Shown: positions 29,921 through 32,724 of the stretch, piece after piece
How the letters are laid out: every line of letters starts with the position of its first letter
Position numbering within the stretch: the stretch's first letter is position 1
DNA from: a virus
Length of the DNA stretch: 32,724 nucleotides
Virus record (IMG/VR): IMGVR_UViG_3300045741_000184
Coordinates: 1-32,724 of that record
Strand: one strand, 5' to 3'
Notes under the pieces: generated by a model
Seen by the model: the letters and a program-made list of their open reading frames with translations, nothing else
Told to the model about the DNA's origin: nothing
The model's database searches: none
Position numbers and translations under genes: made by a program

Positions 29921-30321
29921 AATCGTGCTCTGTATTTCTTCGCTGCCTCAGTATTGCAGGCACGACACCGCTTCAGTCCATTCGGAGCAATATAGGTGTT
30001 ATCAGCCACAGGGTGTCCTTTACGGCAGAACTCGCGGACAGGATAGACAGCACGTCTGTGATTTTCGTCTGGAGTGACTTGCTCTAAATGCGCCGGATTA
30101 ACGCATATCCGGTTTCTGCAGAGATGATCAAGCTGCATCCCGGTAGCTATCGGGCCAACTAAAGCCTCATACACGACACGATGAGCGCGATACCCACGAT
30201 TGCCAACAGAAGCGCGACCATATCCATCTTGATCGGTGCTGGCAATCCAGATCCAGCACGTATCAGTCTTACGTATATACCTGTTCATCAAACGTTCGGC
30301 TGTGTTCTTAGGTCGCCCCAC
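29911..30321 (-). CDS. HNH homing endonuclease between terminase and portal, 136 aa
   Basis: The core motifs are TCWIWIASTDQDGYGRASV, RAHRVVYEALVG, MQLDHLCRNRICVNPAHLEQVTPDEN and a C-terminal zinc ribbon (CRKGHPVADNTYIAPNGLKRCRACN). Start choice: GTG at 30321 has GGAG seven bases upstream and lies just past the terminase stop. The longer frame from an ATG at 30354 would overlap terminase. The gene is free-standing, and its last bases overlap the portal ATG. The terminase C-terminus and portal N-terminus both look intact, so it sits in an intergenic slot rather than breaking a gene. Confidence 0.9.
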   Translation of the reverse strand: MGRPKNTAERLMNRYIRKTDTCWIWIASTDQDGYGRASVGNRGYRAHRVVYEALVGPIATGMQLDHLCRNRICVNPAHLEQVTPDENHRRAVYPVREFCRKGHPVADNTYIAPNGLKRCRACNTEAAKKYRARLCL

Positions 30322-30322
30322 T

Positions 30323-31801
30323 CTATGACTCCATCCAAGACAACCCGTCCCCATTAGCTCGCTGGTTCATTGGCACCGACACCTTGGCAGTCTTTGGCAT
30401 CTCTGGTGCCCTTGCGTGTTCTAAACCTCTCCCAATCAATGAGCAAACGTCTACTCCATCATCAAATTTCGCAGCTGGGAAGCGCATCAACTGACTCATC
30501 AAGTCCGGCAGCCATGGACTTGTAGAAGGTAGGAATACATTGCCCATTGCACAGCGGGCCTGGAAAGGACGAGCGCGGACCACTTTGTCCACAATACTGG
30601 CAAGCCATTCGAGCCGGCACGGCACCCGTCGCTCTTGCATACGCTTCTTCAAAAATGGCTCGATGGCTTTTCGTATCGGTCCTGATTCCCCAAACCATAT
30701 CAAGGGGGAATACTGGGCGATCAGGTCGCATTGCTTCTCGATCCAAACGTTACTAGCAGCTTGCCCCCGCCACCAATCCACAAGGTACAGGTCTCCGTTG
30801 TAGTCCAAGCCAAAGATACCGTGCTCAGTGTAATCTCCTCCGCCTTCAGTAACCGCATAATCGCTGGCTCCGTAGTAGTGCATGTTCTGCGGGGCTGTAC
30901 GGTACTCGTTGAACCACTCGCGCTTGAAGTAATCGCCCTCGTCTGGCGCTGGATCTTGTTGGTATAGCGCGTTCCAAGCCCTGTTATCCATCTTTGCAGT
31001 CTGCACCATTTCATCCGTGAACCACTCCGGCCACAAGCGTTCGCCTGGCTGGCGGCCTACAGGATCGGGCGCAATCGCCTCCATTGGCAATTTCAGTACC
31101 GTCCATCTGTTTGATTCCCTCTCGATCAGCCTGCCCGACAGATCCGCTTCCGCCCACCTGGTCTGTATCAGCACTTGCCGTGCTTTCGGCAACAGGCGTG
31201 GATAGAAGTCGTTCCTGTACCAGTCCCATTGCTTGTCGAGGTTGCGCGGGTTATCGGCATCCTCGCGCCCCTTCACTGGATCATCAATCTGCCCAAGCAA
31301 CGCCCTACGGCCCGATATGGTCGAGCCCGTGCCGGCAGCAAAGAATGCCCCGCCGCGCTCATTCTCCCAGAAGCCTGCAGCCCTGGAGTCTTCGGAACAC
31401 CCAAAATCAAATACATTCCGAAACTGCGGGCTGGATACTATGTTCCTGGCCCTACGGCTGAAATACTCAGCCAATTCCGTCGTATTTGAAACGCCCACGA
31501 TAGAGGCGTCCGGGTGACGGCCCATAAACCACGGCGGGAATAGCACGCTCGCGTATGTACTCTTGGCCGATCCTGGCGGCATCCAGATCATCAGCCTGTC
31601 AATATCGCCCCGATCCAGCGCCTCGAGGTATTCGATCAGCAACAGGTGATGCTTGGCCGGGACGATTCCAATATCAAGAATCGAGATGAACTTTGCCAGG
31701 CTGTGCTGCGCTTCCTGAAACTCCAGCTCCCGCTCGAGCAGCAACTCTTCGCGCTCTAAGGTCGGCAAGCTCGGCTCTGATTTCATCGCGACTAAGCTCA
31801 T
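30323..31801 (-). CDS. terL: Terminase large subunit, 492 aa
   Basis: The ATPase domain has the Walker A variant PPGSAKST at 75-82 and a Walker B-like ALLGQIDDP at about 167-175, with the TGSTISGRRA loop before it. The C-terminal RNase H-like nuclease has YYGASDYAVTEGGGDYTE (first Asp), LIWFGESGPIRKAIEPFL and FDDGVDVCSLIG (last Asp). It packages DNA into the prohead through the portal. The length is normal for this terminase group. The start lies 128 bases inside the end of the small-subunit gene. A second in-frame ATG (31786) is also possible. Confidence 0.95.
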   Translation of the reverse strand: MSLVAMKSEPSLPTLEREELLLERELEFQEAQHSLAKFISILDIGIVPAKHHLLLIEYLEALDRGDIDRLMIWMPPGSAKSTYASVLFPPWFMGRHPDASIVGVSNTTELAEYFSRRARNIVSSPQFRNVFDFGCSEDSRAAGFWENERGGAFFAAGTGSTISGRRALLGQIDDPVKGREDADNPRNLDKQWDWYRNDFYPRLLPKARQVLIQTRWAEADLSGRLIERESNRWTVLKLPMEAIAPDPVGRQPGERLWPEWFTDEMVQTAKMDNRAWNALYQQDPAPDEGDYFKREWFNEYRTAPQNMHYYGASDYAVTEGGGDYTEHGIFGLDYNGDLYLVDWWRGQAASNVWIEKQCDLIAQYSPLIWFGESGPIRKAIEPFLKKRMQERRVPCRLEWLASIVDKVVRARPFQARCAMGNVFLPSTSPWLPDLMSQLMRFPAAKFDDGVDVCSLIGRGLEHARAPEMPKTAKVSVPMNQRANGDGLSWMES

Positions 31802-32057
31802 TCACATCCCGTCGATCTCTGTTGGTGTGTTCAATCGCTTTCAGATCAGGCAACGCCTTGTTGAGCAGCTTCATGTACACGTCTGCCTTCAGGCGGTACG
31901 CGGCTACCTCAGTGGGATCAGTGAGCGTGTGGGCCTTACCCGCAATGCTCTCCAGCAACCGCAGATATGCCATCGCCCTAAGGCGTTCACGCAGTTCCTC
32001 TTGCCTTACCGCTCTACGCCGGTACGCATCATTTGTTTTTGCACCGAAATCAGCCAT
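31674..32057 (-). CDS. terS: Terminase small subunit, 127 aa
   Basis: Position just before the large subunit plus a helical, highly charged sequence support this call: NDAYRRRAVRQEELRERLRAMAYLRLLESIAGKAHTL, then AAYRLKADVYMKLLNKALPDLKAIEHT and a basic C-terminal tail (LADLRARRVAARAGAG). The small subunit recognises the packaging site and controls the motor. The ATG at 32057 overlaps the end of the HNH gene by eight bases and is preferred over an in-frame TTG at 32081. The basic tail is encoded within the 128-base overlap with the large subunit. Confidence 0.82.
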   Translation of the reverse strand: MADFGAKTNDAYRRRAVRQEELRERLRAMAYLRLLESIAGKAHTLTDPTEVAAYRLKADVYMKLLNKALPDLKAIEHTNRDRRDVNELSRDEIRAELADLRARRVAARAGAGVSGSAAQPGKVHLDS

Positions 32058-32592
32058 TTGCAATTCTAGCCCTGTCTGCAACCGCAGCGCACCATTTGGT
32101 GAACTCCGTCTGTGTCATATCCAGTTTCATCAGGTTAACTATGGTGCATACCAGTTGGATGTTATCCAGGGAGTAGCCCTTACTGCTATCGATGCGGTCA
32201 ATGGATACGTTGGTGCGCTTCCTGCCTTCCCTGATCCCCGTAGTCATTGGGATCAGCGTAATCGCACATAGTCCTCCTTGCGCCTCGTAAAGTGCAAGAA
32301 GATCCTCTATTTTCATGTACTTGTGGCGGGATCGGTGCTTGAGCAAGTGCGCCAAGAATCCGCGTAGATCCATCTTCTGCCCCTGTATGCGACAGGAAGA
32401 TCCACAATATTTGGCTTTACGCTTAGTTTCGAACGGTTTATCGCAGACTACGCAGGTCCCAAAGAATGGCTTGTGATAGCCCGGCTGTCTGGATCGTTCA
32501 TCCCTGCAGCGCATGGAACAGAATCGGTGTCGGCCGTATGTCCTGGGCCCATCGCAAACCTCACAGGTGCCGATGACTGGGAGCTGTTCCAT
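32050..32592 (-). CDS. HNH endonuclease with two zinc-ribbon motifs, 180 aa
   Basis: Two treble-clef-like cysteine units precede the nuclease: TCEVCDGPRTYGRHRFCSMRCRDE and TCVVCDKPFETKRKAKYCGSSCR. The HNH core follows (GGLCAITLIPMTTG, VSIDRIDSSKGYSLDNIQLVC, VNLMK). The ATG at 32592 shares a TGATG with the stop of the gene upstream, so translation is coupled. An in-frame GTG at 32613 would overlap that gene. It lies directly in front of the small terminase. HNH proteins next to terminase genes can also assist cos cleavage, so a packaging role is an alternative to simple homing. Confidence 0.88.
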   Translation of the reverse strand: MEQLPVIGTCEVCDGPRTYGRHRFCSMRCRDERSRQPGYHKPFFGTCVVCDKPFETKRKAKYCGSSCRIQGQKMDLRGFLAHLLKHRSRHKYMKIEDLLALYEAQGGLCAITLIPMTTGIREGRKRTNVSIDRIDSSKGYSLDNIQLVCTIVNLMKLDMTQTEFTKWCAAVADRARIANG

Positions 32593-32724
32593 CAGGGCCT
32601 GCCATTGGGCCACCTGTCAAATAGCGGCTGGTAGCTGTCCTCTGAGGTATCAGGGGTACGGATGTTCTCCAGGATGGTTGTGCGGGTGTTGAGGTTTTGC
32701 ATGGCTTCGTGCAAGGCGTGGAGT
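32592..32724 (-). CDS. C-terminal part of an unidentified gene (5' truncated by window edge)
   Basis: The minus-strand frame enters from the right edge, reads ...LHALHEAMQNLNTRTTILENI, then RTPDTSEDSYQPLFDRWPNGRP, and stops at a TGA that overlaps the HNH ATG (TGATG). The helical start and ordered C-terminus, with tight coupling, suggest a real gene. It is too short to identify. Confidence 0.55.
   Translation of the reverse strand, partial: LHALHEAMQNLNTRTTILENIRTPDTSEDSYQPLFDRWPNGRP

Noticed and set aside
1-32724. tRNA genes, integrase, attachment site or repressor
   Set aside because: No cloverleaf-like sequence, recombinase motif or repressor-type gene was seen. Lifestyle cannot be decided from this window.

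Overview
This window is part of a tailed-phage genome, almost certainly a podovirus with a P22-like head and short-tail plan. The case rests on a P22-type portal, an HK97-fold coat of the P22 group, two P22-like tail-adaptor proteins (gp4-like and gp10-like), internal ejection-type proteins and no tape measure, tail tube or sheath genes. A nested Rz/Rz1 spanin pair means the host is Gram-negative. Base composition looks moderately GC-rich by eye, and the homing-endonuclease genes are visibly more AT-rich than their neighbours. I cannot name the host genus.

Layout. Positions 1-623 (+ strand) hold the end of a cassette of four tiny genes coupled by ATGA overlaps. Everything from 620 to the right edge is one long minus-strand late operon, read from high to low coordinates. 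In transcription order it runs: end of an unknown gene, homing endonuclease, small and large terminase, homing endonuclease, portal, fibre-like proteins (27754-22934), endonuclease VII-like gene, a sugar/methyl cassette (glycosyltransferase, NDP-sugar dehydratase, methyltransferase; 22461-20159), scaffold, major capsid protein, homing endonuclease, small virion proteins, an FN3-glycosidase-like protein, a PASTA-domain protein, gp4-like adaptor, homing endonuclease, gp10-like adaptor, acetyltransferase-like protein, three ejection-type proteins, a tail appendage protein, endolysin, then holin candidate, accessory membrane proteins and spanins. The two strands meet at a shared TTAA, where both stop codons overlap.

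Most important observation. The major capsid gene is split by a compact group I intron of about 220 nt (17612-17831, minus strand). Exon 1 ends at ...NNDSEP and exon 2 (17543-17611) supplies TRADVLYG...LGLRIAG, restoring a coat C-terminus that the continuous reading frame lacks. The intron has recognisable P1, P2, P4/P5, P6, P7, P8 and P9 elements and carries no ORF. A free-standing HNH gene lies directly after exon 2, its ribosome-binding site buried in a hairpin and its 3' side closed by a terminator-like hairpin.

The window is unusually rich in homing endonucleases: five HNH-type genes plus one endonuclease VII-like gene, all free-standing, next to terminase, portal, capsid, tail-adaptor, glycosyltransferase and lysis genes. 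At the glycosyltransferase the inserted endonuclease has left the old gene start behind (RBS and first eight codons) and lies upstream of a synonymously recoded copy of that start.
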